Positions 1 to 7,449 of a stretch of DNA of 10,666 nucleotides are shown in pieces. Within the stretch, counting starts at the first letter, position 1, and each line of letters begins with the position of its first letter. The position numbers were made by a program, and so were the translations under genes. The notes under the pieces are model-generated. The model had not been told where the DNA came from, made no database searches, and was given only the letters and a program-made list of their open reading frames with translations. The stretch covers positions 1 to 10,666 of the forward strand of contig RBNI01007089.1 of NCBI GenBank assembly GCA_003990745.1, written 5' to 3'. Source of the DNA: Jimgerdemannia flammicorona. Taxonomy: Eukaryota; Mucoromycota; Endogonomycetes; Endogonales; Endogonaceae.

Positions 1-131
1 TTTTTTTGTTTTATGAACTCAGAGTCCTGCAGATTTTTATTGGAAGGGAACCTAGATTATATAGGCCAAAACCCTGCCCCACCACCTATCAAGCACTGCC
101 CCCCTATTAACTTAGGCTAGCTATTGTCTAG

Positions 132-458
132 CAGCTCAACTATGTCAGATGCAGCAGGGCCAATTCAGCCTATATCTCATTCTGTGCACCATGCTCTCCC
201 TACTATCAGGAAGAACACAGCCATATATCAATAACTGAAAGCACACACCCAAGACCCCAATGTATGTACAAGACCATGTCCAAGCTGAATAGAATAGCTC
301 CTGCTACCCCAAAGAGAATGACAGGCAAAGAAAAAACCCTTATCAAAGTACATCATGGTGGGTAGGGCCTGGTTCTCCCAGAAGAGATGAGTAGAGGACT
401 TATATGTGAGGTAAGAGGAGACCCCCAATACCCCACTACTCAAGCCTACAGGCCTTGA
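132..458 (+). pseudogene. Decayed coding stretch, Cys-containing, unidentified
   Basis: The frame starting at 132 reads about 109 codons with one internal stop, a TAG at 363-365 (plausibly a former CAG), and ends at TGA 456-458. The translation begins QLNYVRCSRANSAYISFCAP and later contains TGKEKTLIKVHHGG. It has a Cys-x10-Cys-x2-Cys spacing that could be half of a zinc-binding module, but no full finger is visible. No start codon is evident, and a TAG lies just upstream at 129-131. Amino-acid composition looks protein-like and the CpG loss matches the rest of the block. I do not recognise a family. It may belong to the same former gene as the next stretch, joined through a lost intron or a frameshift. 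Confidence 0.35.
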
Positions 459-498
459 TCATATTACCATATCAGCTCCTGGTTCTAGTTGAGTGTAG

Positions 499-1200
499 CT
501 AAGACACCTGAAATGGGTAGCCTCAGGACCCCTGATCCAGGTCCAACCTATCAAATTGCCAAAAGAAGCTGAGAGTGACACCTACCACCTAACCACTCTG
601 CACCAATCAAAAGGCCCCACTAAAGCAGCACCTGCTCCAGCCCTGACAACCACCCCCAGTCTGGCACCCTACTGGTTTACCGTAATCACCCTTCCTCCTA
701 TCTGTGACAGCCATCTCCCCTCCCATCCCAACAACACCCAAAAAACAGTCATCTACACCAGAACCATGCTCACTGAAGAGCTCACCAAAGCCAGAGGGCC
801 CCACCACAGGCACTAAGGACCTATAGATAACCTATACTGGGCACTTGATGCCCAAGGTCAGCCAACTTCCTATATAACCCATGATACACTGAGACAATAC
901 CTTGTTGGTGATGGCAAAAGGAAGAAGGTGCTGCACCAAAACAGGTACACCCCAGATGCAGCTGAAGGTACCAGAATCTGCAAAAAAGTGGAGAAGACAC
1001 TGATCCAATACTGATAAAGGGGCAACTCATCACCATTGCCCTCCTCCCACCATGCCCCTGCAGGCACAGCAAACCAACCCAAGGTAGAGGGGATAATAAT
1101 AGGGGAAAGGAGACTCAGAAGGTTGCCTACCAAACCTTGTGACCAGTAAGGTAGCAGAGAAAGGAGCTGTTGTATAGTGCTTTTTAAGGTAATAAATTAG
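499..1200 (+). pseudogene. Decayed coding stretch, Pro-rich linker then a conserved-looking segment
   Basis: One frame (codons from 499) reads from just after a TAG at 496-498 to TAG 1198-1200, with internal stops at 814 (TAA), 1012 (TGA), 1015 (TAA) and 1147 (TAA). The first part (499-813) is rich in Pro, Thr and Ala and looks like a linker. After the stop at 814 the frame reads GPIDNLYWALDAQGQPTSYI and continues through YLVGDGKRKKVL and EGTRICKKVEKTLIQY, which looks like a folded or basic conserved segment. The stops could be former CAA, CAG or CGA codons. I do not recognise the family. A gag-like or other transposon-encoded protein is possible, but this is inference from the CpG-poor context only. 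Confidence 0.35.
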
Positions 1201-1938
1201 ACGGATCACCCAAACAGGTGGCTTACTGTGTGGTTCGATTCCATAAGCTACGGTTTGCGCTAGCATCTAGACTCAATGTTCCCTGATTATGAGAATAAAT
1301 TAATGAATAATGTACCCTTTAGTCGGTAGCATCCCAACAGGATATCGTTTGACAGTACACATTCGTCTCAGCAATTTTCATTGTTCTACCATATTGTGAT
1401 GATGGTCATTATAACTCTTGAACTAGGTAAACCGTTCCCCATTCCACTATTGCATTAGAAATACTATTAATTTTCGTGGTATGTATGATATCACATGACT
1501 TCAAGTAAATAAACCTCGCCACCGAGAACGCATTCCACCAGAATTTGGGGCTTTTCCCTAGCCAAGCCAAATCAAGTAACGACAATTTAATACTTACCGC
1601 CATTTTCTTCACAAACCATCGATCTTTGCGACGCCTCGTGCTGAGCTTGTGACCATTGTTCAAAAGCGTCCGAATGCCAGCCAATACACAGCACCTTCGT
1701 CTCAACCAGCGTAAACATCTATTTACACAACAACAACCAAAAAAAAATCTCACTAAATGTTATCATGACCCTCCAAACTAACTTTTATCATTTCAATACA
1801 TTTGGCCGGTTCATTATTATTATTAATATAATTTAGAATTTACAAAACAAATTGAATTGGAATTGAAACTAAGGTTGCTGAAAATATACGAACGCCTTAA
1901 ATGATAGTACATATTATATTGCATCGAGATCCATCTGC
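1201..1938. other. Intergenic stretch, no supported gene
   Basis: This stretch is AT-rich with ordinary CpG content. The longest minus-strand reading (1409-1753) encodes a Cys- and Arg-rich peptide without a recognisable family. On the minus strand a consensus splice donor GTAAGT lies at 1597-1592, six bases downstream of the A of an ATG (1603-1601). The end of a short first exon is therefore conceivable, but no downstream exon could be matched. A perfect Pol III B-box-like string lies at 1232-1242 and is discussed under rejected items. Nothing else is supported. Confidence 0.4.
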
Positions 1939-2505
1939 CTACCGAGACTCGCCTGCACTACCTGCATCTAGTACGCATAGACCTTGTAATTTCAAATTTC
2001 GCAATGTGAGAAATGCAGCAAATGAAGCACGTGACCGTCCGTGGGTTTGAAAACGAAGTCCTTGTGTCTTGTTCTCCACTCCACCATTCCGCCGTGCACC
2101 TTCGTCATGTTGTCCATCAGCCACTAACCCCCTTCCAGTGGCCATTCCCCATTCCTAGTGGGCCTAAATGTTGCCCAGCGAGATTGGTCGTCGTCCAGCA
2201 ATAATGCGTCGCTCACAGAAGTTAGTCGCATGCCGTCACTTACAATATACCCTCAGTGGTGATTCCCCTACGATAAGTTGTTGCCCACCTGCAAATCGTA
2301 TGCCAGCAGTATATCGTCACTCAGCTATAAGTCGTAAATCGTCGCTCAGTAGCAAATAGTCGGTCATTGGTATGTCGCAGAAGACAACCTGCATCTTCCG
2401 TAGGCTCGTCATAAGGATTTTTTGAGCGGGGCAGAATGACAATTCGGTACATTTGCGATTTCTGATCCAGGTCCATTGATGACGTTAATCGACAGTTGGC
2501 GGAGT
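1939..2505. other. Intergenic stretch downstream of the F-box pseudogene
   Basis: No convincing gene is visible. Short frames on both strands lack starts, motifs or protein-like composition. The notable content is a run of TCG-rich degenerate repeats between about 2187 and 2364, listed separately. Because the F-box pseudogene reads leftward and ends at 2506, this stretch would have held its 3' UTR. Confidence 0.4.
2187..2364. repeat. TCG-rich degenerate short tandem repeats (about 25 bp)
   Basis: The clearest pair is 2314-2338 and 2339-2363, two adjacent 25-base units. They share the frame TCGTC[A/G]CTCAG at the start and AGTCG near the end. A looser relative begins near 2206 (GCGTCGCTCAC) and ends with AGTCGC. 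CGTC strings recur between. The similarity is visible by eye but imperfect. Confidence 0.4.
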
Positions 2506-3422
2506 TTAATATCGGGTGTAGGATAGCTTAAACAATATGAGCGGATACTTCTCTAATTTCGACGCACTGGAGATTTTGACACTGGTGGAGAGCCCCGTCG
2601 TCGCGGTGTCGAGCGTCTCCGCTTCAAGTGTGAGAGAAGTCAGGGTTGCACCTGCTTTTCGGAGGAATTCCGAAAGATCCATGTCATTGACATATTCGCC
2701 ATCGTTGACAAACTCGCAAGGACGTACACAAAGCTGGAGTTTTGAAAGGCGCAGGCTGCAGTGTTTGGTTAAATATTCGAATAATATTTTGCGTGATTTG
2801 TGAATCCAGGGTTGGCCGTGGAAATACTCTGGAGTTCGGTGATATTGGCGACGGCAATGAGTTGGAAAATAACTTGGGCGTGGGCCAGGAATCTGACTGT
2901 AGATGTATCCATCTTTCATTCCACTGAAACACGGCGCATTAAGTTTGATGCGCAGCACCTCGTCAGCGTAGGGCTGGCTAAGTTGGCGCGACGTGCGGAG
3001 AAGTTCGAGGAACGAAGTTCGCAGGGTGATCGTAATTTATACGAAAGAGATCACGCAGGCTGTCAGCAGGGAGTAGGACCCGCAAAGCGACGTACCATCG
3101 GTACAAACTATGAATGCCGAAAGGAGGAGGCCAACTGCAACGAGGCAGTGTCAGCAAAATATTGGAATGTTTGCAGTAGAACTTCGCAGGGCAAGGTTGA
3201 GCTCGGGAGGATGAGTTCGCTGGTAGTTGTTATTTGTTTTGACATCTTACGCAATTTAGAAGCTGGGGGAGTTCTGGAATGATCTGTAGGTGAAACAAGA
3301 TCTACAGGCGAAACAATATCTGCAGGTGAAACATATCTGCAGGCAAGATCTTCAGGCGAAACAAGATCTGAACTTGGCATATGTGCGTCGCCGATGTTAT
3401 TGTGGGGGGTTTGTAGCAGCAA
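2506..3422 (-). pseudogene. F-box protein gene with LRR-like C-terminal part, probably broken
   Basis: F-box proteins bind Skp1 and bring substrates to SCF ubiquitin ligases. Reading leftward, the 3422-3108 frame opens with MLLQTP, then hexapeptide repeats of the form VSPxDL, a basic stretch, and the F-box core LPCEVLLQTFQYF followed by ADTASLQLAS, typical of the motif's first helices. The frame then stops at 3108-3110. The continuation is found in other frames: IVCTDGTSL from about 3111, then LRTSFLELLRTSRQLSQPYA and DEVLRIKLNAP, then a one-base shift to AQVIFQLIAVANITELQSIS. Finally LRLSKLQLC, EFVNDGEYVNDMDLSEFLRK and ATLTSLTLEAETL (to 2506) resemble leucine-rich repeats. Some frame changes might be introns, but stops such as the one after VISFV and several one-base shifts suggest decay. 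CpG content is normal, so this is host DNA rather than the LINE. The F-box call is firm. Gene integrity and the exact ends are not. Confidence 0.6.
3281..3372. repeat. 18-bp tandem repeat inside the F-box frame
   Basis: On the plus strand the unit is close to GATCTGCAGGCGAAACAA. Copies are 3281-3298, 3299-3316, 3317-3333 (17 bases), 3334-3346 (13 bases), 3347-3364 and a partial 3365-3372. On the minus strand the 18-base unit encodes VSPxDL. The two short copies together make 30 bases, so the reading frame is restored after ACRY replaces one unit. Confidence 0.75.
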
Positions 3423-3865
3423 TAAATTCGCAATGGGAAGTTAGAAGTGCAAGTCAGAAACTCGAGACTATGAAAAAGATATAGTTATAGTAATTTACCG
3501 GGAGAGCTGATGTGTTCTTCTGCATCTTCTCAGCTATGACTGGAAAGTGTTCCTAGGAAACTCTGGCAAAGTTAGAATTAGTATCAGCAGGATACAGAAT
3601 AGTGCAGAATAATAAAAATTCTATAATATTGAACTTACAGTTGAGAGATTCAGAAGAGAGAGAACCTCTGTCTATGTCATTTGTATCCTTGATGGTTTAG
3701 AGTAAATCACCTGGATTTTTATTGAAAGGATGCTATGGTGGCGAAGATGTTTAGCACCACTGGTGAACTGGTTGGTAAGACTGGAATTACTGAAGACAAC
3801 GACATGAGTGCAGGATATTTTCGTGAATAGATGTTCTATGAAGCTAAATATATGCTCAATAACGA

Positions 3866-4210
3866 ACATGGGAAAGAAGGAGCGATCAGATGAAGGAAAG
3901 GACGAGTAAAAATATAGTTGTAAGAAAAAATAAAGAAAGAAAAGGGTGAAGAAAGAAACGGAAGAAGGAAGAGGCAGATAAAGAAAGACAAAAATGAAGA
4001 AAGGGTGAAGAAAGGGAAGGAAAGGATGAAGAGAGGAAAGAGGGAAAAAAGAAGAGAAGGAGAGAAATTTGAAGGAAGAGAGGAAAGGTGAAGAGATGAA
4101 AGGGTGAAAGAAGAAAAGAAGGAAAGGAATTTAAAGGAAGAAAAGAAAGATGAAGATAGAAAAGGGTGAAGAAAGAAAAGGAGGAAAGGAGTTTGAAGGA
4201 AGAAAGGAAA
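3866..4210 (+). repeat. Polypurine (G+A) tract with a 62-bp minisatellite
   Basis: The plus strand is almost wholly G and A for over 300 bases. Within it the marker TTTgAAGGAAG (or a one-base variant) ends at 4078, 4140 and 4202. This defines three units of exactly 62 bases (4017-4078, 4079-4140, 4141-4202) built from GAAAGG, GGTGAAGA and AAAGAAGG blocks. The first unit is more diverged and the stretch to its left is irregular. It lies between two protein-like segments of the decayed gene, so it may have been an intron. The long minus-strand reading through it (Phe/Leu/Ser only) is an artefact. Confidence 0.75.
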
Positions 4211-4944
4211 CTTACTTATCGAGAAATATACGTCAGAAAGCGACGGTTTCATCCAACGACAGGCCAATTACATGCGCCATTTGGCGGTTAACAGGATATT
4301 TGAAGTCAGTGGGTATTCGACGTGAAAGTTGATTTCTCGAGCAGGTCGGAAGATGCTATTTGGAAGCTAAGGCCTCCACGACTTCGATGGGAAGCTGTTC
4401 TCGATGCTGACAAGGAATTACCGGAGACATGCTTCACATTCTTAAGAAAATTTAAACAACCGCACCTTATTGTTTCCTAGAGAGAGAAATCATTCGTTTC
4501 GTAGGGACGCGTGAATGTTTGCACGATTACTGATGACGCGTGGTCCGATTGCACACCCGTCCAACCATTTTTCTTTCTTTTTTTTTTGAAGATGTCGAAT
4601 GATTTTGGAATGTTCGGAGCCAGATACCACATGTGTCTTCCCGCGAAATCCACAAAAGGTTCAGGTTCACCTCTGATGTTATTCAGATTCCGTAAAATAA
4701 GAAGTAACGCAGTTAACATTCAAAGCAGATTTACGACGGAATACCAGATAGACACATTTCTAATGACATCAAATCTCAGATTGACATACCATGGGAGCTT
4801 GCCGATATGCCACTTGATCCCGATGGCTTTCCTAATCTGCATCAGGGTGTTGTCTCCACCCGATACCCCACTCTCTGCCATCACGAGATCAAAGCTGATG
4901 TTGTTAAGCTTTAGCTTCAGCGATCTCATAGCTGCCTGCTGCTT

Positions 4945-4974
4945 CCGCGGACTCCTCCGCGGACTCCTCCGCAG
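4945..4974. repeat. 12-bp direct repeat, two and a half copies
   Basis: CCGCGGACTCCT occurs at 4945-4956 and 4957-4968, followed by a partial CCGC. In the frame of the decayed gene it encodes a Pro-Arg-Thr-Pro repeat. In the other plus frame it encodes a Gly-Leu-Leu-Arg repeat. Confidence 0.7.
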
Positions 4975-5033
4975 CCGTCGTGCTTATCCACATTTGGACA
5001 TGTATCGTCACATTTGCCACCTAATGTTAACTG

Positions 5034-5060
5034 AAATAAAAAAATAAAAAAAAAAAATTT
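5034..5060 (+). other. A-rich tract
   Basis: A run of A with single T interruptions precedes the cleanest coding fragment at 5059. It could be a simple low-complexity tract, or a remnant tail of an inserted retrocopy ending here. No matching target-site duplication was found. Confidence 0.4.
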
Positions 5061-5301
5061 GTTCAAGCTCTTAAGTGCTGATCGTACAGAGCTAGATCAC
5101 TCCAACGACCGGATTTGTCTAGTGGCATTTGATGTCCAACCATTTTTAGAGTCCATGTTGAGAATACGTAGCCAGCTCGTCGCCGAAACGCCTAAAGGAG
5201 AGGACGTGACTGCTCGCTTGATTGTTGACAGTCCTTTGAAATACGACTTTGTGAGGAGGATTGACGAAGAAATGCCGATGCCTCTCGCTTGTACGAGTTG
5301 A
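5059..5301 (+). pseudogene. Longest uninterrupted piece of the unidentified decayed gene
   Basis: Eighty codons are open to TGA 5299-5301. The translation has a normal mix of residues: AFDVQPFLESMLRIRSQLVA, then GEDVTARLIVDSPLKYDFV. It shares the frame with the WNVRSQIP and IPWELADMP segments upstream, which supports one former gene. After the stop, protein-like sequence resumes one base over (VEHRDMTLGLLAKS, from about 5300) and runs to the edge of LINE copy 1, so the stop probably follows a frameshift. The apparent start codon is TTG and is unlikely to be a real eukaryotic start. No known domain is recognised. Confidence 0.4.
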
Positions 5302-5395
5302 ACACCGTGATATGACTTTGGGACTTCTCGCGAAATCCCAGATCACTCTGCAAGACGTCCCAGAGGTGCATCGCTTGTGGACAGGGGGGCCAGCA

Positions 5396-5455
5396 GGTTA
5401 CACAACCTTTGGAAAGCAACTACAACATCGTTTTTGGAGAAAAAAGACTAGCAAC
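5396..5455 (+). promoter_or_regulatory. LINE 5' leader, likely internal promoter
   Basis: Sixty bases separate the inferred 5' edge from the ORF1 ATG. The counterpart in copy 2 (9933-9992) has the same length without gaps. LINEs generally carry their promoter inside the transcribed 5' end, so promoter function is inferred from position only. The blocks best kept between copies are CGTTTTTGG and GACTAGCAACATGG, the latter including the start codon with A at -3 and G at +4. Confidence 0.4.
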
Positions 5456-7420
5456 ATGGTGACTGACAGGCAATCTGAGGTGTGTACTGGGTAGGGTGGC
5501 CTGAGCACATTTGGCTGGCAGTAGGTGGGGAGAGGCCCTGGCCTGGGGGGGGGTATGAGGGGGCTGCTGGCAGGAGGATGCGGAAGGAGAGGAGGCAGTG
5601 GTGGAGGACAGGGGTCTGAGAGGGCAAGCTTTGTGGAGATGGTAAAGTGGAGATGGCAGACATTGGGGCTGGGGGGTTGGTTGAGGAAAGGCAAGGAGAT
5701 AGAGAAGGCAGTAGTACATGGGGGAGTAGCCCTTGGCAGGGGGGGTGGTGGGGCTGGAGGTGTAGTGGCTGGGGGGAGTGTGATAGCTGATGGTGATGGG
5801 ACTGTCAATCTGGAAAAAAATCCAGATGTGACTGCTGATGGCATGGCTGAGTGACTGGGACTTGAAAGGCAAGGAGATTTGGCAGATGGTGTGATGGATC
5901 TGGTGGTGGCTCCATTACTCAAGAAATCAATCTCAGCATTCATGGTGATATTGTACTTCTGGGGCCTGGCAGTGATGGTGAAAATGGTGCTGGGGCTTAT
6001 TGCTAAGCAGGTGGTTGGAACAGCATCCATAAAGTTCCTGAAGGGATTGGAGGGAGTGGAGGTGGGCTTTGAGAAGGCCAAGCCTTTGGAGAAAGTGCTG
6101 AAGATTAGATTGACAGTTGGGGAAGTGTGTGTTCTGATAGCATGCTGCCTGAAATAGGACCCCAGGGTGGTCCAACTGCTGGTGAAAGGAGTGTCCATGG
6201 TGACAGCAGTGGAGACAAGAAGGAGAGTCAAGGAGGTCATAGCAGAGTATGGAGAGGTGATAGATATCAGATTCAGAGTCTGGAAAGGGACCTTGCTCAG
6301 GACTGGAGATGTGGATGTGAGGATTTGGCTGGCAGAGAAAGAAGCTACAGGGAAGGCAAGAGACTGGTCTTCAGAGATGGTCTGGGGGGTGATCTTGTAC
6401 AAGGTAACAAGGGTAAAGAGGAGTGAGGAGGAGGAAGAGGACTTGTTGAAGGCACTGAAAGAGCTGAGTAGAGTGGTGGAGCAGTGGGCAAAGGCTTGAA
6501 AGGCTTTTGTGAAGTCAATACACTTAGAGGTGATAGATGGGAAGTGGATTAGAGTAGACAAGGGGCAATGGGAAAAAGCTCAGAGATAGAAGCATCAGAA
6601 GGAGCTGCTGACTAAGATAGAAGATTGACTACAGAAGGAGGTGGGTGGAATGGTGGAGATGGGGGGTGCCAAAGTAAGTGTCTGGGCTGATAAGGATGGT
6701 GGGAGTGTAGGGAAGGGGACAGGAGAGGACAGGAAAGCAGCTGGCAATAATCCATATGCTGATGGTATGTTTGAGGTCTGGCTTCCTGAAGCAGGGTGGT
6801 AGAGGATGTGCTAATGAAGAGGGCCCAGTAAGTGCAATTTGGAGTTCCTGAGGTGGCAAATGGGGGACAAGTAGTGGTAGTTGGAGAAGAGAAACTGGTG
6901 GATGTCTCAGAGGGTGGGATGAGTCTGTAAGTACCAGGGCTGACACCATGATGTTGGATGATGGGAGACTGACAACTCCTGGGGGGAAGAAGATAGGAAA
7001 CCTACTTTGCAGGATGATGAATAACCTAGCAGTGGAAGAGTTGGGGGAGGTAGACTTGAGAGTAATGAGTGATGAGCATTAGGCATAGATCCTGTAGAGG
7101 GATGGTGTAGAGTTGGCATTAAAGGCAGAGATCCTTGTGGTATATCTAGAGGAGGAAGGATATGAGATAGATAAGGAGTAGGAGGTGGAGCTAGCAGGGG
7201 TTGCTGGTGAGAGGGCCAAATACTGCTGGGCCAAGCAACATAGATTGCAGCTCTGGCAGGATGCCTGCCTGGAGTACTGGGAGAAGTTTAAGGAGAAGGC
7301 AAATGGGGAGATGAATGAGCTGTTGGCTGGATTGGAGGCTCAGAGGGCTGAAGAGGCGAAGGTGACTGTGGAACATAATCTGGATTTGGCACAAGAAGAG
7401 ATGACTATAGAGCAGTAGGA
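5456..7420 (+). pseudogene. LINE copy 1 ORF1 (probable RNA-binding protein), decayed
   Basis: ORF1 proteins of LINEs coat the element RNA. The frame from ATG 5456 continues to about 6800 through stops at 5492, 5522, 5852, 6155, 6497, 6587 and 6626. Two frameshifts then lead to the frame of 6949-7418, ending at TAG 7416-7418. The two first stops (TAG) sit where copy 2 has CAG codons. Regions in order: Gly-rich N-terminus; segment with KNPDV and APLLKKS, shared with copy 2; a stretch from about 6167 (LLVKGVSMVTAVETRRRVKE, then YGEVIDIRF) that resembles an RRM-type fold by pattern; an acidic-basic helical part with EEEEEDLLKALKEL; and a C-terminal helical stretch (LWQDACLEYWEKFKEKANGE) suggesting a coiled coil. 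No CCHC zinc knuckle is visible. Total length is about 650 codons, long for an ORF1. The ORF1 assignment rests on position and on copy 2; the domain ideas are inference. Confidence 0.7.
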
Positions 7421-7449
7421 AAGGACTTAATAACAAACTATATTTCATT

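Larger units (their letters stand above)
1..1200. repeat. CpG-depleted block, probably an old transposable element
   Basis: By eye this block has a single CpG (681-682), while CpG becomes common from 1202 onward. Such a sharp edge suggests a repeat that was methylated at CpG and then decayed, as also seen in the LINE copy downstream. The left end lies outside the window and I found no terminal repeat, so neither the element class nor its true limits can be given. The plus strand carries two decayed coding stretches, listed separately. The block shows no clear match to the LINE copies further right. It could instead be a decayed multicopy gene. Confidence 0.5.
3511..5395 (+). pseudogene. Decayed gene of unknown function in many frame segments
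   Basis: No single frame is open, but a chain of protein-like segments runs along the plus strand. Frame from 3511: SYDWKVFLGNSGKVRISISR, double TAA at 3610-3615, then ELTVERFRRERTSVYVICIL to TAA 3703. Frame from 3726: FSTTGELVGKTGITEDNDMS, TAG 3828, then EAKYMLNNEHGKEGAIR to TGA 3891. After the polypurine tract: KYTSESDGFIQRQANYMRHL (about 4224-4325). One-base shift: VKVDFSSRSEDAIWKLRPPR and onward to TAG 4478. Another shift: FLEREIIRFVGTRECLHDY (4474-4530). Then WNVRSQIPHVSSREIHKRF (4606 on), IPWELADMPLDPDGFPNLHQ, and the piece at 5059-5301. A last shift gives QITLQDVPEVHRLWTGGP up to the LINE start. A polypyrimidine tract ending in GAAG (about 4566-4590) looks like an intron acceptor, so some breaks may be introns. 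Others (3610, 3828) are plain stops. Composition and CpG are host-like. I do not recognise the family. Confidence 0.45.

Noticed and set aside
1195..1262. Possible tRNA gene: perfect B-box-like GGTTCGATTCC at 1232-1242 with a pairable T-stem
   Set aside because: The 3' acceptor side implied by the T-arm (AGCTACG) has no matching 5' strand upstream, and no A box lies at the right distance. At best it is a tRNA fragment next to the CpG-poor block.
1409..1753. Minus-strand frame with an Arg/Lys-rich part as a ribosomal protein exon
   Set aside because: The basic stretch did not match any ribosomal protein I can name, and no following exon was found. The nearby GTAAGT alone is not enough.
3836..4267. 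143-codon minus-strand frame rich in Phe, Leu and Ser as a membrane protein
   Set aside because: It is the complement of the polypurine tract. The hydrophobic look comes from TTC, TTT and CTT codons of low-complexity DNA.
4690..4730. Tiny intron (GTAAAA to GCAG, 37 bases) joining two segments of the decayed gene
   Set aside because: The length is very short for a spliceosomal intron and not a multiple of three, while both flanking segments share one frame, so removal would break the reading.
4511..5047. 178-codon plus-strand frame as an intact gene
   Set aside because: The segments in the neighbouring frame (WNVRSQIPHV, IPWELADMPLDPDG) look far more protein-like and line up with the flanking segments of the decayed gene. 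The start also runs straight through a polypyrimidine tract.
5398..6561. 387-codon minus-strand reading frame as a protein gene
   Set aside because: It lies antisense to LINE ORF1, has a non-ATG start and a Pro/Ser/Thr-rich composition expected from the reverse of a G-rich strand. Kept only as a low-interest finding.
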